NCBI GenBank assembly: GCA_963825595.1
Contig: CAWGUE010000030.1
Span: 62,001-126,000 of the forward strand
DNA length: 64,000 bases
Direction of reading: 5' to 3'
Source: JARFQH01 sp963825595
Lineage (GTDB): Bacteria; Desulfobacterota; Desulfobacteria; Desulfobacterales; SG8-13
Each line of letters opens with the position of its first letter. The first letter of the stretch is position 1. A model generated the notes under the pieces. That model ran no database searches and was not told where the DNA came from. It worked only from the letters and a program-made list of their open reading frames with translations. The translations under genes were made by a program, and so were the position numbers. Below, one piece after another: positions 8,260-17,486 of this stretch.

Positions 8260-9192
8260 TCACGGTTCCCAGGCGGCGTCAATCCCGCGCGGATCGGTGT
8301 TGGCGTCACTCTGGTTGATAAAATAGACCGCGATGTAATCACCCACTTCCCAAATTTTCGCCGATTCAAGTTCGCGTTTAAAATAGGGCATGGCGGTCCC
8401 GGTAATGCCGTTCATAAGCTGATAGTAAATGATGCCTCCCGAGATTTCCCTGCCTTTCAGAATGGTGAAGTTCAGCGGTGGCGGGTAAATCCAGGGCTGC
8501 GCCGGTCCCATGCCGTCACCGATGGGCCCGTGACAACCAATACAGAAATCCTGATACACTTTGTGACCCCGCTGCAGTCCCGCCGGTGTCGTCGGATAGG
8601 GATTGGGGATATCCCGCCAGCCTTGAGGAACCTGTTCCGCCAGCCACTTGGCATTTGCATCCGGCCCGGCTTCGTAAGCCTCGATGGCCAATTCCTTCCA
8701 GTAGCGCTGCCGCTCCATGCGGTGATCGGCGTCCTTCATCCCCAGACTTTGGATGTAGTCGGTCAAGCGTGTGATCTTTTCCATGCCCAGCCATTTGAAA
8801 GGCGGCATGATCGAGTTCGGCCGGGTATAGCGGGGATTGACAAAGTGCGCGATATGCCAATCATCCGGATGTTCACCACCCTCCTGGGAAAGATCTACCC
8901 CGGTCCGCTGGGATCCGAGTAGAATCGGTTCATCGCTGACATAATCGCCGGCCTGGGCAATCCGTTCCGCACCATGTCCCCAGTCGAAAGCCCTGATCGA
9001 CTGGCTGTGGCAATAAACACAACCATTTCGAATGTAAATAGTACGTCCGTCATGCTCAACCTGCGTCCGATCGCGCCATATCTCCGAGGGCGTCGTGACC
9101 CGTTGCGCATAAGGCAAATAAACCATAATAAGTACGATTAACGCAAGAATAGACAGCGCACCGCCTATAATTGCGGAAGGGGTCATTCTCAT
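8260..9192 (-). CDS. ccoO: cbb3-type oxidase cytochrome c subunit CcoO with extra C-terminal heme domain
   Basis: The 310-residue protein begins with a membrane anchor (residues 8-28) and a CcoO domain with heme motif CVYCH at 58-62, RAFDWG after it and the SIMPPF methionine-ligand segment near 127-132. A second cytochrome c domain follows with CIGCH at 217-221 and DGMGPAQP, like the heme domains of CcoP. So this is a diheme fusion; ordinary CcoO has one heme. It accepts electrons on the periplasmic side and passes them to CcoN. It overlaps ccoN by 4 bases. The C-terminal domain probably takes the place of the missing CcoP. Confidence 0.9.
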   Translation of the reverse strand: MRMTPSAIIGGALSILALIVLIMVYLPYAQRVTTPSEIWRDRTQVEHDGRTIYIRNGCVYCHSQSIRAFDWGHGAERIAQAGDYVSDEPILLGSQRTGVDLSQEGGEHPDDWHIAHFVNPRYTRPNSIMPPFKWLGMEKITRLTDYIQSLGMKDADHRMERQRYWKELAIEAYEAGPDANAKWLAEQVPQGWRDIPNPYPTTPAGLQRGHKVYQDFCIGCHGPIGDGMGPAQPWIYPPPLNFTILKGREISGGIIYYQLMNGITGTAMPYFKRELESAKIWEVGDYIAVYFINQSDANTDPRGIDAAWEP

Positions 9193-10562
9193 GCTGTTTC
9201 TCCCGGATTATAAAAAATCGAACGAATGATATTATACAGACCGATGTAGGCGCCGACAGCGATAGTCGATCCGAGCATTACCCGCACGATGTAATAGGGA
9301 TGAATCTCCGGCAACACGCGATAGACGGTTTCGCCGTTGACCCAGGCCTGGCCTTGAATGAGACCGGCGATGGTGAGCACAATCGCAAACCCGGTGATGC
9401 CGATCAAAACCAGCCAGTACTGCAGATCAGCCAAAAATTTGCTGTAAATCGGTTTGCCGGTAATTCGCGGAAGGAGAAAATAAATGCCGCCCAGGGCGGT
9501 GATGCCGGCAAAACCGAGAACCCCGATGTGAGCATGCGCCACCACCCAGTTGTTGAAATGGGTGACCCGCTGAACGATGGGCAAAGCCATCATGGAGCCC
9601 TGGATATTGACGAAAAAATAATAGACCGTACCGGCAAAAACGAATTTTGCACCGATGTCGCTATGAATAGCCCCCAGTTTGCCTCTCACGGTGAACCAGA
9701 GATTGATGAGTACTACCATAACGGGAATCACCATGGCCATGCTGTCGACGATGGCGATAACTTTCAAATAGGTCGGCACCGGTACCTGAAGGAGATGGTG
9801 GGTTCCGATATGGGTATAAACGATGATCAGCGACCAGAAACCGATCAGAGACAAGGTGTGGCTGTAGAGGGGACTGCGCGTGGCAATCGGCAGCACATAG
9901 TAGGCAACACCAAGTCCCATGGGTGTTAGCAACAAACCGAATATGTTGTGCCCATAGAACCAAAGCAAGATGGCATCCGGTATGCCGAGCAGCGCCCCGG
10001 TGTCGGGCTTCCAGATCACATTGCCGATACAGTAAGTGGTTCCGGTCAGAACCACGGCGGCCGTCACGTACCAGACCGACACATACAGGATCGGTTCCTT
10101 GCGCCGGAAGATGGTCATGACAATGTTGAAAATCACGAGCAGGAAGAGAACCACAACCATTATGTCCACCGACCACGGCAGTTCGGCATATTCTCGCCCC
10201 TGGGAATAGCCGGCGCCGATACCGTAAACGGCACTGACCAGTGTGATATTCCATATGACGGCTGTAAAAACACCCAGTTTCTCGCTGAAGAGATTCGTCC
10301 GTAACAGTTTCGGTATGAAATAGAAAGCCGTCGCCAGAAGGCCGGGGGTTACAAAACCGAAGAGAACGAGATTCACGTGAATGGGACGCGCTTTGCCGAA
10401 ATGTACCCACCCGATATTGGCCATAAAATCCGGTGCAATCAGGTACCCCGCACCGATCATTCCAAAACTGACGGCACCGGCAAACCATAAGGCTGATGTG
10501 AGACAGAACGCGGTCGCCGTCGGATAGTTTGTCGCCGCGCTTTCATCGGCAGTCGTAGCCAT
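9189..10562 (-). CDS. ccoN: cbb3-type cytochrome c oxidase catalytic subunit I
   Basis: A 457-residue, about 12-helix heme-copper oxygen reductase subunit. Visible ligands include the low-spin heme His in ARPIHVN, the CuB histidine in YGHNIFG, the YTHIGTHHLL segment with the CuB His pair and the tyrosine characteristic of cbb3 enzymes, and AHAHIG for the heme ligands. It reduces oxygen to water and pumps protons with high oxygen affinity. It is followed directly by ccoO and preceded, after a 111-base gap, by actA. That gap could hold an internal promoter but no clear one was seen. The family call is secure. Confidence 0.95.
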   Translation of the reverse strand: MATTADESAATNYPTATAFCLTSALWFAGAVSFGMIGAGYLIAPDFMANIGWVHFGKARPIHVNLVLFGFVTPGLLATAFYFIPKLLRTNLFSEKLGVFTAVIWNITLVSAVYGIGAGYSQGREYAELPWSVDIMVVVLFLLVIFNIVMTIFRRKEPILYVSVWYVTAAVVLTGTTYCIGNVIWKPDTGALLGIPDAILLWFYGHNIFGLLLTPMGLGVAYYVLPIATRSPLYSHTLSLIGFWSLIIVYTHIGTHHLLQVPVPTYLKVIAIVDSMAMVIPVMVVLINLWFTVRGKLGAIHSDIGAKFVFAGTVYYFFVNIQGSMMALPIVQRVTHFNNWVVAHAHIGVLGFAGITALGGIYFLLPRITGKPIYSKFLADLQYWLVLIGITGFAIVLTIAGLIQGQAWVNGETVYRVLPEIHPYYIVRVMLGSTIAVGAYIGLYNIIRSIFYNPGETA

Positions 10563-10673
10563 TGAATCCGAATTCCTTTCAAATCAATTCGATGTTGTCA
10601 TCAACCGAACACACCCCGAAAATTCTTGTTTGTATCCCAATGCGCCCCGGCATCCGTTTACTATCGGCGCCTT

Positions 10674-11270
10674 TTAGCTGTGGCAGGCCAACCAACAGCC
10701 GAGGTTGACTTTTTTCTCCCGGTGGCATTTGATGCAGAACTCCATGTAGAAGTACTTACCTCTAATGCGATCCATGGTTTCAATCTCTCCGTGGCATTCC
10801 TTGCAGGCAATCTCTTTTCTGATATGGCGCTGGTGGTTGAACAGCACATGCTCGGCCAGATAATTGGCCTTTTTCCAGGGGGTGGGGGTGCGGGTGTTGT
10901 AATAGCGATGCTCTTTGAGAATCTGCGGATGATTGGCAATGATGTAATTGTGGCAGTAAAGGCATTTCTCCACCGGCGGTAGACCCGGGTTGATGGACCG
11001 ACCCACGTAAGGATGACAGAACTGGCACTGGATTTCTTTTACACCAACATGCACCCGGTGGCTGAAGGGAATCGGTTGTTCCACCCCAATTTTCGTTCCC
11101 GGAGTGAAGTAAAAGAAATAAATGAATCCGATCACCATCGCCACTGAAAAAGCAAACAAGAGAATCGGGCCCCTGTTTTCCAAGAGGGAATCCTTGTATT
11201 TTGTGCCCAGAACGATTGCGGCAATCAGAAGGGTCGTTAGAGCGATTGTGGAGAGGATAACTTCCATCAA
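10674..11270 (-). CDS. actA: Alternative complex III multiheme cytochrome c subunit (ActA-like)
   Basis: This 198-residue protein has two hydrophobic N-terminal helices (about 4-22 and 35-54) and a periplasmic domain starting PFSHRVHVG, a signature of ActA and related multiheme cytochromes. Canonical heme motifs are CQFCH (82-86), CLYCH (103-107), CKECH (156-160) and CIKCH (179-183). A fifth site, CWLACH (192-197), has three residues between the cysteines instead of two. ActA receives electrons from ActB and hands them on. Its start overlaps the actF stop by 4 bases. Its position after actF, not first in the operon, differs from the common actABCDEF order. Confidence 0.85.
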   Translation of the reverse strand: MMEVILSTIALTTLLIAAIVLGTKYKDSLLENRGPILLFAFSVAMVIGFIYFFYFTPGTKIGVEQPIPFSHRVHVGVKEIQCQFCHPYVGRSINPGLPPVEKCLYCHNYIIANHPQILKEHRYYNTRTPTPWKKANYLAEHVLFNHQRHIRKEIACKECHGEIETMDRIRGKYFYMEFCIKCHREKKVNLGCWLACHS

Positions 11271-12472
11271 CCCACCTCCCTCTTCTCCGTGCGTGCGAGT
11301 TCCGGAAACTGGCGCAGGAAGAAATTGAGGGCCATCAACATGAGGCCCAAAAAACCAAGACTGATTAGAAAATCTTCAATCCCTAAAGGGAGGGTATGGG
11401 TTGAATGGCTCAGCGCCGGCCCCACAAGAAGCAAGTGCTCCAGCCAGATGCCGGTAATCATAAATGCGGCAAGCACCATCATAAAAGCGGGCATGGTTTT
11501 AACTTTCCGGTTGAGAAGGATAAAAAAAGGAATGACAAAGGAAACGGCAAAGACCAGCCAGGCCAGGTATTTCCAGGGAACCATCATGACACGTTCGATA
11601 ACGTAAGCGGTCTCTTCGGGTATGTTTCCGTACCAGATGACAACCAGCTGCACGTAGAAAAAGTCCGCCCACACCAGACAGAATGCGAAGAAAAGTTTGC
11701 CGATGTCGAGGAAATGAGATGACGGCAGTTTGAAATCGTTCTTCGGATAAAGATGCATGACGGCCGCGAATATGATCAACCCAGCCAGTCCGACATATAT
11801 GGCCTTAACGAATGTGTAGGCGCCAAAGAGGGTCGATACCCAGTGCGGGTCCAACGCCATCACCAGGTCATATCCAATCAATGAGAGTACAAACGCAAAG
11901 GCCAGCATGTAAAGGATGGCCAATACACTCACCCGTTTTCGTATAACCTCCGGATCCTGTTGCCGGCCGCCTTGCAGTTTACGGAACAGGGTTCGGATCA
12001 TCCCTTTGCCATTGGCGGTGTCCACTTTCTTGAGCTGCAGGGAATAATAAAGGTAACCAAAGCCCAGGCCGTAGAGAATGAAAAGCGCAATGAAATCCCG
12101 GGTGAATAGAAAGGGAAGGTTGAGCCAGACTTCCTTGCCGTGAAGGTCGTGCCCGTGGGACCAGGGGAACACATGCGTACCGCCAAAAAACAAGAACAGA
12201 AACAGGATGAAAGACACCGGGAAAAACCCTGTGAAAGCCTCGGAAAGCCCTGAAAGCGGGCCACTCCATTTGGCCTTGACGGTGTGCATCAGGGTAGAGA
12301 AAAGCAGGCCTCCTTGGGCGATCGCCGACCAGATCAAGAAATTGATCAGGTAGGCTTTCCAGGCCTGATCGGGATGCCCGCTGGCTGTCGAATAGATGAA
12401 TGTCCCGAAACCGATGACGATCAGGGCAGACCATGCGATCCAGTAAGATGAATTCTTTTCTTCGTCGGCCAT
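11267..12472 (-). CDS. actF: Alternative complex III membrane subunit ActF
   Basis: The 401-residue polytopic membrane protein has about 10 helices and resembles ActF, the NrfD-related second quinone-site subunit of alternative complex III. Recognisable parts are the His-rich loop SHGHDLHGKE near residue 108 and a final helix pair. It should form a membrane pair with ActC. It sits between actD and actA, 85 bases after actD. ActC and ActF are paralogues; the ActF call rests on gene order and the absence of the strong NrfD features found in the upstream ActC. Confidence 0.85.
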   Translation of the reverse strand: MADEEKNSSYWIAWSALIVIGFGTFIYSTASGHPDQAWKAYLINFLIWSAIAQGGLLFSTLMHTVKAKWSGPLSGLSEAFTGFFPVSFILFLFLFFGGTHVFPWSHGHDLHGKEVWLNLPFLFTRDFIALFILYGLGFGYLYYSLQLKKVDTANGKGMIRTLFRKLQGGRQQDPEVIRKRVSVLAILYMLAFAFVLSLIGYDLVMALDPHWVSTLFGAYTFVKAIYVGLAGLIIFAAVMHLYPKNDFKLPSSHFLDIGKLFFAFCLVWADFFYVQLVVIWYGNIPEETAYVIERVMMVPWKYLAWLVFAVSFVIPFFILLNRKVKTMPAFMMVLAAFMITGIWLEHLLLVGPALSHSTHTLPLGIEDFLISLGFLGLMLMALNFFLRQFPELARTEKREVG

Positions 12473-12521
12473 TTTCGAACCTGTCGGTTAGAGGGTCAAA
12501 AGTTGATAATGATAAGTACCC

Positions 12522-12538
12522 GCCGTTTAAAAAACGGC
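12522..12538 (-). other. Small hairpin in the actD-actF gap
   Basis: Perfect 7-base arms (GCCGTTT and AAACGGC) with a 3-base loop lie in the only sizeable gap between the act genes. There is no following T-run, so it is more likely an RNA-processing or stability hairpin than a full terminator. Confidence 0.45.
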
Positions 12539-12557
12539 CCAGTGGAAGTAAATAGAA

Positions 12558-13064
12558 TCAATCAAAAACGCGGACATCACCACCGTTTTTTTCGAACAGG
12601 GAGTGCAATTCCGTCTGCTGATCTTCCCGGCAGGATGCCAGCACACCGAAATGCTCGCCGGAACAGCGCTCGTCATAGTTCTCGAGGTTTTGCATGCGCG
12701 GCAGCCGGGTCTGGGTCAAAAACCCGATCAGGTTGCCGAAGATGGCAAAGAGCACCGTGAATTCGAAACCGACGATGACAAACGGCACCAGCGCACGGAT
12801 CGGTTTTCCGCTGACGATCAGGTCCCAACGTTCGGCCGTTAAGATGGCCAATAAAAAACCCGTAAAAAATCCGATGATACCCCCGCAGAGTGTAAACCAC
12901 CCCACCTTGCTGGTTTTGAGCTTGAGTGCCTCAGAGAGCTTATGGCTCGGAATAGGGCTGTGGATCCGGTGCAGCGTCCACTGCGATTGTTTGAGGTCAT
13001 GGACGGCCGCCACGGCCTGGTCCTCGCGTTTAAACAGCCCCATGATGTATGTATCAATGGCCAT
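12558..13064 (-). CDS. actD: Alternative complex III membrane protein ActD (DUF3341)
   Basis: The 168-residue protein matches ActD: a soluble N-terminal part with YIMGLFKREDQAVAAV (DUF3341), two membrane helices (about residues 55-78 and 92-115), and a short hydrophilic tail. In alternative complex III it helps hold the membrane and periplasmic parts together. The start at MAIDTYIMG is chosen because GGGAGG lies about 6 bases upstream; a further ATG 15 bases upstream lies inside that site. The gene overlaps the end of actC by 11 bases. Confidence 0.88.
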   Translation of the reverse strand: MAIDTYIMGLFKREDQAVAAVHDLKQSQWTLHRIHSPIPSHKLSEALKLKTSKVGWFTLCGGIIGFFTGFLLAILTAERWDLIVSGKPIRALVPFVIVGFEFTVLFAIFGNLIGFLTQTRLPRMQNLENYDERCSGEHFGVLASCREDQQTELHSLFEKNGGDVRVFD

Positions 13065-14371
13065 GATCGCCTCCCTCAACCAGGGTTTCCTTCATTTCGG
13101 TCATTGAAACCGACGGCATGTGTTTGACGAAAAGTACGAAGAGAAAGAAGAACAGGCTGAAGCTGCCGAGCATGATGCCGAACTCGACCAGGGACGGTCT
13201 GTATAAGCTCCAGGCATTCGGCAGAAAATCGCGCCCGACGCTGGTAATAATGATGATAAAACGCTCGTACCACATGCCGATGTTGACGACGATGGAGATT
13301 CCAAACAACCAGGGAATGGTGGTTCGGATCTTCTTGATTAAAAAAGCCAGAGGTATGATGGTGTTGCAAGTGACCATGATCCAAAAGGGGATGGCATAGT
13401 CCCCGGTGGCTCTCCAGTTAAAAATGTAGGTCTCCAATGGGTTTTGGCTGTACCAGGCGATAAAGAACTCCGTCCCGTATGCGAAACCGACGATCAACCC
13501 GGTCAGAACAATGGTCTTGGCCACACTCTCCAGGACGTGCATGGTGATGATCTTCTCGTACTTGAAGATCTTTCGCAGAGGGATCATCAGTGTCAGCACC
13601 ATGGCCAAACCGGAATGAATCGCACCGGCCACGAAGTAAGGGGCGAAGATGGTCGTGTGCCAGCCGGGCACCACTCCCAGGGCAAAATCCCAGGAAACCA
13701 CGCTGTGCACCGAGATAACCAATGGTGTGGCCAAGGCGGCGAAGAAAAGATAGATGCGGGTGTAATGGCGCCATTGCTCATGGGTGCCGGTCCAACCCAG
13801 GGATAACCAGGTAAATATCTTTTTGCGGACGCCGACGGCACGGTCTCTAATGATGGCTAAGATCCGGCAGCATGCCGGTATACCAAAACAGAGAGCTGAC
13901 CGTCAGGTAGGTGCTGATCGCCACCACGTCGAACATCAAGGGCGACTGAAAATTGGGCCACAGGGTTCTTTGGGTCGGTATCGGCAGCATATAGTAGACC
14001 AGCCAGACGCGACCCAGGTGGATGAACGGAAACAAGCCGGCGGTACAGACCGCAAACACTGTCATGGTTTCGGCGGCCCGGGCGATGGGGTTGCGCCACC
14101 CGGCCCGAAACAGGTGCAGAATGGCGGAGATCAACGTTCCGGAATGGGCGATTCCAACCCAGAAGACAAAATTGATCAGGTAGGTCCCCCAGGCCACTGG
14201 GATGTTTTGTCCACCGACACCAATCCCCACGAAAATCTGGTAAATCCAGCAGGCTGCCCCGACCAGGATTCCCATGAACAGAAAAACCACGGTCAGCCAG
14301 TATGTCCCGCGGGCTGGTGTCAGCGTGTCCAGTACCGTATCGTCGATTCGGTTAAAAGTCAGTTCGCTCAT
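13054..14371 (-). CDS. actC: Alternative complex III NrfD-like quinone subunit ActC, interrupted by a +1 frameshift
   Basis: Two consecutive frames together make one ActC of about 439 residues, the usual family size. The first part starts MSELTFNRIDDTVLD and carries the first NrfD-type helices up to GMLPDL, then hits TAG at 13847-13849. The +1 frame picks up at 13860 with LAIIRDRAVGVRKKI and runs through GWTGTHEQWRHY and the remaining helices to 13054. GMLPDLAIIRDRA, made by skipping one base near 13860, is what the family has there. ActC anchors the iron-sulfur subunit and binds quinol. An insertion error in the assembly is most likely; a true mutation would disable the complex. Confidence 0.88.
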
Positions 14372-14384
14372 AATGAGTTCCCAC

Positions 14385-14430
14385 TTGGTCAGTTGGGTCA
14401 GTTGGGTCGGTTAGGCCCGTTAGCCGGTTT
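14385..14430 (-). repeat. Degenerate octamer-like tract between actB and actC
   Basis: On the coding strand this reads as drifting CCAACTGA/CCTAACCGA units. Similar wording (GGTTGAGCCGGTTGAACGA) appears near 14490-14515, just past the actB stop. It differs from the composite tracts at 1419 and 8149 but has the same AAC-rich, low-complexity character. It ends about 14 bases before the actC start. Confidence 0.6.
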
Positions 14431-14522
14431 GCCTGTCCGTTGAGCCCGTTTAATCGGCAATCACACATGCATAAGAGGGGTGTTGCACAACTCGTTCAAC
14501 CGGCTCAACCGACGCTAACTGA

Positions 14523-17486
14523 CTAAACTTCTTGCACCACCTTCTTCAAATAAATGACTCCCGGCTTGGTGTTTAAATAACCCATGATCTGGTAGGCCCG
14601 AGGATCGTCCACCATTTTTCTCACACGGCTGTTCGGGTCCATGAGACTGCCGAACACAAGGGCATCGGTGGGGCACGTCTGCACGCATGCCGGCACGATT
14701 TCTCCATCCCTTATCGGGCGGTTTTCATTTTTAGCCCAGCCGTGAGCCTCTTTGATGCGCTGTACGCAAAAGGAGCATTTCTCCATGACGCCCTTGGCAC
14801 GGACGGTTACGTTGGGGTTGAGCTGGTATTGAAGCGGGTTCGGCCTTTCCCAGGTGTACCAGTTGAACCGTCTTACCTTGTAGGGACAGTTCTGACTGCA
14901 ATAGCGCGTTCCGATGCAACGGTTGTAAATCTGGTTGTTCATCCCCTCCTTGTTGTGATGGGGCGCATATACAGGGCAAACCGACTCGCAGGGTGCATTG
15001 TCGCAGTGCTGGCACATGAGCGGCAAAAAGGTGATTCGTTCGGCATTATTCTTGTCCTCGTATCGTTCAATGCTGAGCCAGGCCATTTCGCGTCCCTCGA
15101 GCACACGTTCCACCCCGACGATGCCGATGTTGTTTTCGGCGTAGCAGGCGGCCGCGCAGGCGCCGCAGCCGATGCATCGATCCAGGTCCACCACCATGCC
15201 CCAACGATAGCCATTATGATCGTGCGGCTTGTAAAAATCGCGTTTGGGATCATACCCTTCCGGAAGCGGCAGGGCTAGAGGAAAATCCCACATGGTCAAT
15301 CCGGCTTTCTTGTGCTGCTTCAGGGATTCGATTCTACTCAACGGCACGCTGACCGCGATTTTACGCCCGAGCTGGGTTCGGTGGCCGTCGGTGTGGGCGA
15401 GCTTCATCGTCCGGCCGGTTTTCTTGATCTGGACCCCGGTAGCCAAAAATTGCGGGCTGCCGGTGCCATCGACCGGTTCGGGTGGTGTGATCAGAAACGG
15501 ATTGACTCCCTTGCCGGCGGCATAGCGGCCGAAGTCTTTATGTCCTTGTCCGATACTCATCGTGAGGACACCAGGGGCGACGCTCATGGTTTCGTAAACC
15601 GGAGCCTCCACCTGCCCCCAATTGCTGACAATTTGGACCCGATCGCCCTGCTTCAGACCTTCGGATGCGAGGGTACGTGGATGAACGAGCACCGGTGTCT
15701 GCCAGGCCACCCGCGTAAGCGGATCGGGTACCTCGCACAGCCAGGGTCTGTTGGCGCCGCGGCCGTCAAAGAAACGAATGGAGGGCGTCGCAATAAAAGT
15801 TAGCTCGTCAGCCACCGGCGGTTCGATCTCCGCGGCGAACGTCGGATCCAGGGTTGTCGGCATCGCGGGCGGAATGGGAGTTTCCTGTTCTGTGGCGACT
15901 TTGAAGATGCCACCTTTTTGCAGGGTCTGCAGCCATTCCATCTCTTCCCCGAACTGCCCTTTCGATATCAAATCGGCAATCAGGTAAGCTTTGTAGTTAT
16001 CGTCGGGACTGTTCTTGTCAAAGGCGGCTTTCAGAAAAACATCGCCGATGGGGTCGCGTCCATTGAATCTTCCCATCGCCGGCTGCAGGGTCGATACGAT
16101 TCCCAACTTGCCGCTGTATTGATCCCAGGTCTCCATTGATACACCGACGGGCAGCACGAGATCCGCCATGGCTGTCGTATCGTCCATAAAATTGCTGAAA
16201 GATACGACGAACAGAGCATCCTTCTGGAGGACCCGCTCGATATCAGAGGACCCGGGGATGGTGTACACGGGATTGACATTGTTCAGCAAAAGCAGGTCGA
16301 CCGGGTCCTGGTCCAGGGCCTCGAAGAAGGCCAGAACGTCCGCTCTGGTAGCGGCAATCTCAACCCGGTGTCTTTGCCCGAAGTCGTGCAAAGGCAGTTG
16401 CGGATTCAAAATCCAGTTGAGGTAATTGACTGCCAGGTCGGTCTGCAGTGCATTCGGTCCGGCAGCGGCGGCGCCGGTTCCGAGGACCAATGGATTTTCT
16501 GCCTCGAGCAATGCAGTGATTAGTCGTTCATAGTATTCGACACCAACCCCGGTCAATTCGACCACTCGATCTTTGGCGTAGGGCGCGGTGACGCTCTCAA
16601 GTTCAGCACGCAAGGGCGTGGTCGGATCGCTAAAACGGCCGCTGCGCAGAGCTTCGCCGACGAGGCCGAGAGCCAGAACAGCCTCACTGCCGGGTCGGCA
16701 GGACAACCATAAATCGGCGTTGGCAGCGGTGAGCGACATGTGCGGACCAATATGGAAAAACCGGCCTTTGCGTCCATCCTGCAAAGCGTGCATCGCTTTG
16801 AATTTGCGGGCGTATTCCACCGGAGAGAGCCAGGTTTCCAGAAAATCGGCCCCAAAGCCGATCAGAACATCGGCATCATCCATTCGATAGGATGGCAACC
16901 CCTTGACGTTGAAAACAGCTTCATTGGCCGCTTTCAGCGATTCATAGGCAAAGGGTTCATAGAAAATTGGGCCATCCGATCCCCACTGCTTCAGGGAATC
17001 TTTAAAAAGTTTCTCTAAACTGGTGCCGACGACCTCACTCAGCATGCGCACTCTATTGGATCCGGCATCGGCGGCCGTTTTGGTCTTGGTTTTGAGAATA
17101 TAACCGGCTTCCTTGAATGTAATCGGTCGCCACCCATCGTTTTCTTTCAATAGCGGCGTAGTAATCCGGTCCGGATTGAAGAGCCCCTGAACGGCGGCTT
17201 GTCCGCGCATGCAGAGCTTACCCTGGTTGATCGGATGCAGGGGGTTGCCTTCGACCTTGATCACCCGACCTTCCCGGTTTTTGGCAAGGATACCGCACCC
17301 CGCCGGGCACTCTCGGCAAGTGGAGGCATACCATGCGGCATCACCGGTGATCATGTCATCGGGTGCATGTACCAGTGAGTAAAGTGTCTTGTCTGGTCGG
17401 GGTTGGTTGTAAGGATCAGGGGTACAGCCGGCGGCAATCGATATGCTGCTCATGCCGACAATCTTCAGGAAGGTTCGCCGATTCAT
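14523..17486 (-). CDS. actB: Alternative complex III molybdopterin-like/iron-sulfur fusion subunit ActB
   Basis: This 987-residue protein has a twin-arginine signal (NRRTFLKI) ending in a lipobox-like AAGC at residues 18-21, so it is probably exported folded and perhaps lipidated. An N-terminal [4Fe-4S] site uses Cys57, 60, 64 and 92. The MopB-like domain then extends to about residue 700; in known ActB it lacks the molybdenum cofactor. The C-terminal ferredoxin-type domain has CIGCGACAAAC (771-781), CQHC-x4-C-x3-CP, CIGTRYC-x3-CP and CSFC with CVQTCP, enough for four clusters. It carries electrons from the quinol site to ActA. It is the first gene of the operon. GGAG lies 11 bases before the ATG. 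Confidence 0.95.
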   Translation of the reverse strand: MNRRTFLKIVGMSSISIAAGCTPDPYNQPRPDKTLYSLVHAPDDMITGDAAWYASTCRECPAGCGILAKNREGRVIKVEGNPLHPINQGKLCMRGQAAVQGLFNPDRITTPLLKENDGWRPITFKEAGYILKTKTKTAADAGSNRVRMLSEVVGTSLEKLFKDSLKQWGSDGPIFYEPFAYESLKAANEAVFNVKGLPSYRMDDADVLIGFGADFLETWLSPVEYARKFKAMHALQDGRKGRFFHIGPHMSLTAANADLWLSCRPGSEAVLALGLVGEALRSGRFSDPTTPLRAELESVTAPYAKDRVVELTGVGVEYYERLITALLEAENPLVLGTGAAAAGPNALQTDLAVNYLNWILNPQLPLHDFGQRHRVEIAATRADVLAFFEALDQDPVDLLLLNNVNPVYTIPGSSDIERVLQKDALFVVSFSNFMDDTTAMADLVLPVGVSMETWDQYSGKLGIVSTLQPAMGRFNGRDPIGDVFLKAAFDKNSPDDNYKAYLIADLISKGQFGEEMEWLQTLQKGGIFKVATEQETPIPPAMPTTLDPTFAAEIEPPVADELTFIATPSIRFFDGRGANRPWLCEVPDPLTRVAWQTPVLVHPRTLASEGLKQGDRVQIVSNWGQVEAPVYETMSVAPGVLTMSIGQGHKDFGRYAAGKGVNPFLITPPEPVDGTGSPQFLATGVQIKKTGRTMKLAHTDGHRTQLGRKIAVSVPLSRIESLKQHKKAGLTMWDFPLALPLPEGYDPKRDFYKPHDHNGYRWGMVVDLDRCIGCGACAAACYAENNIGIVGVERVLEGREMAWLSIERYEDKNNAERITFLPLMCQHCDNAPCESVCPVYAPHHNKEGMNNQIYNRCIGTRYCSQNCPYKVRRFNWYTWERPNPLQYQLNPNVTVRAKGVMEKCSFCVQRIKEAHGWAKNENRPIRDGEIVPACVQTCPTDALVFGSLMDPNSRVRKMVDDPRAYQIMGYLNTKPGVIYLKKVVQEV

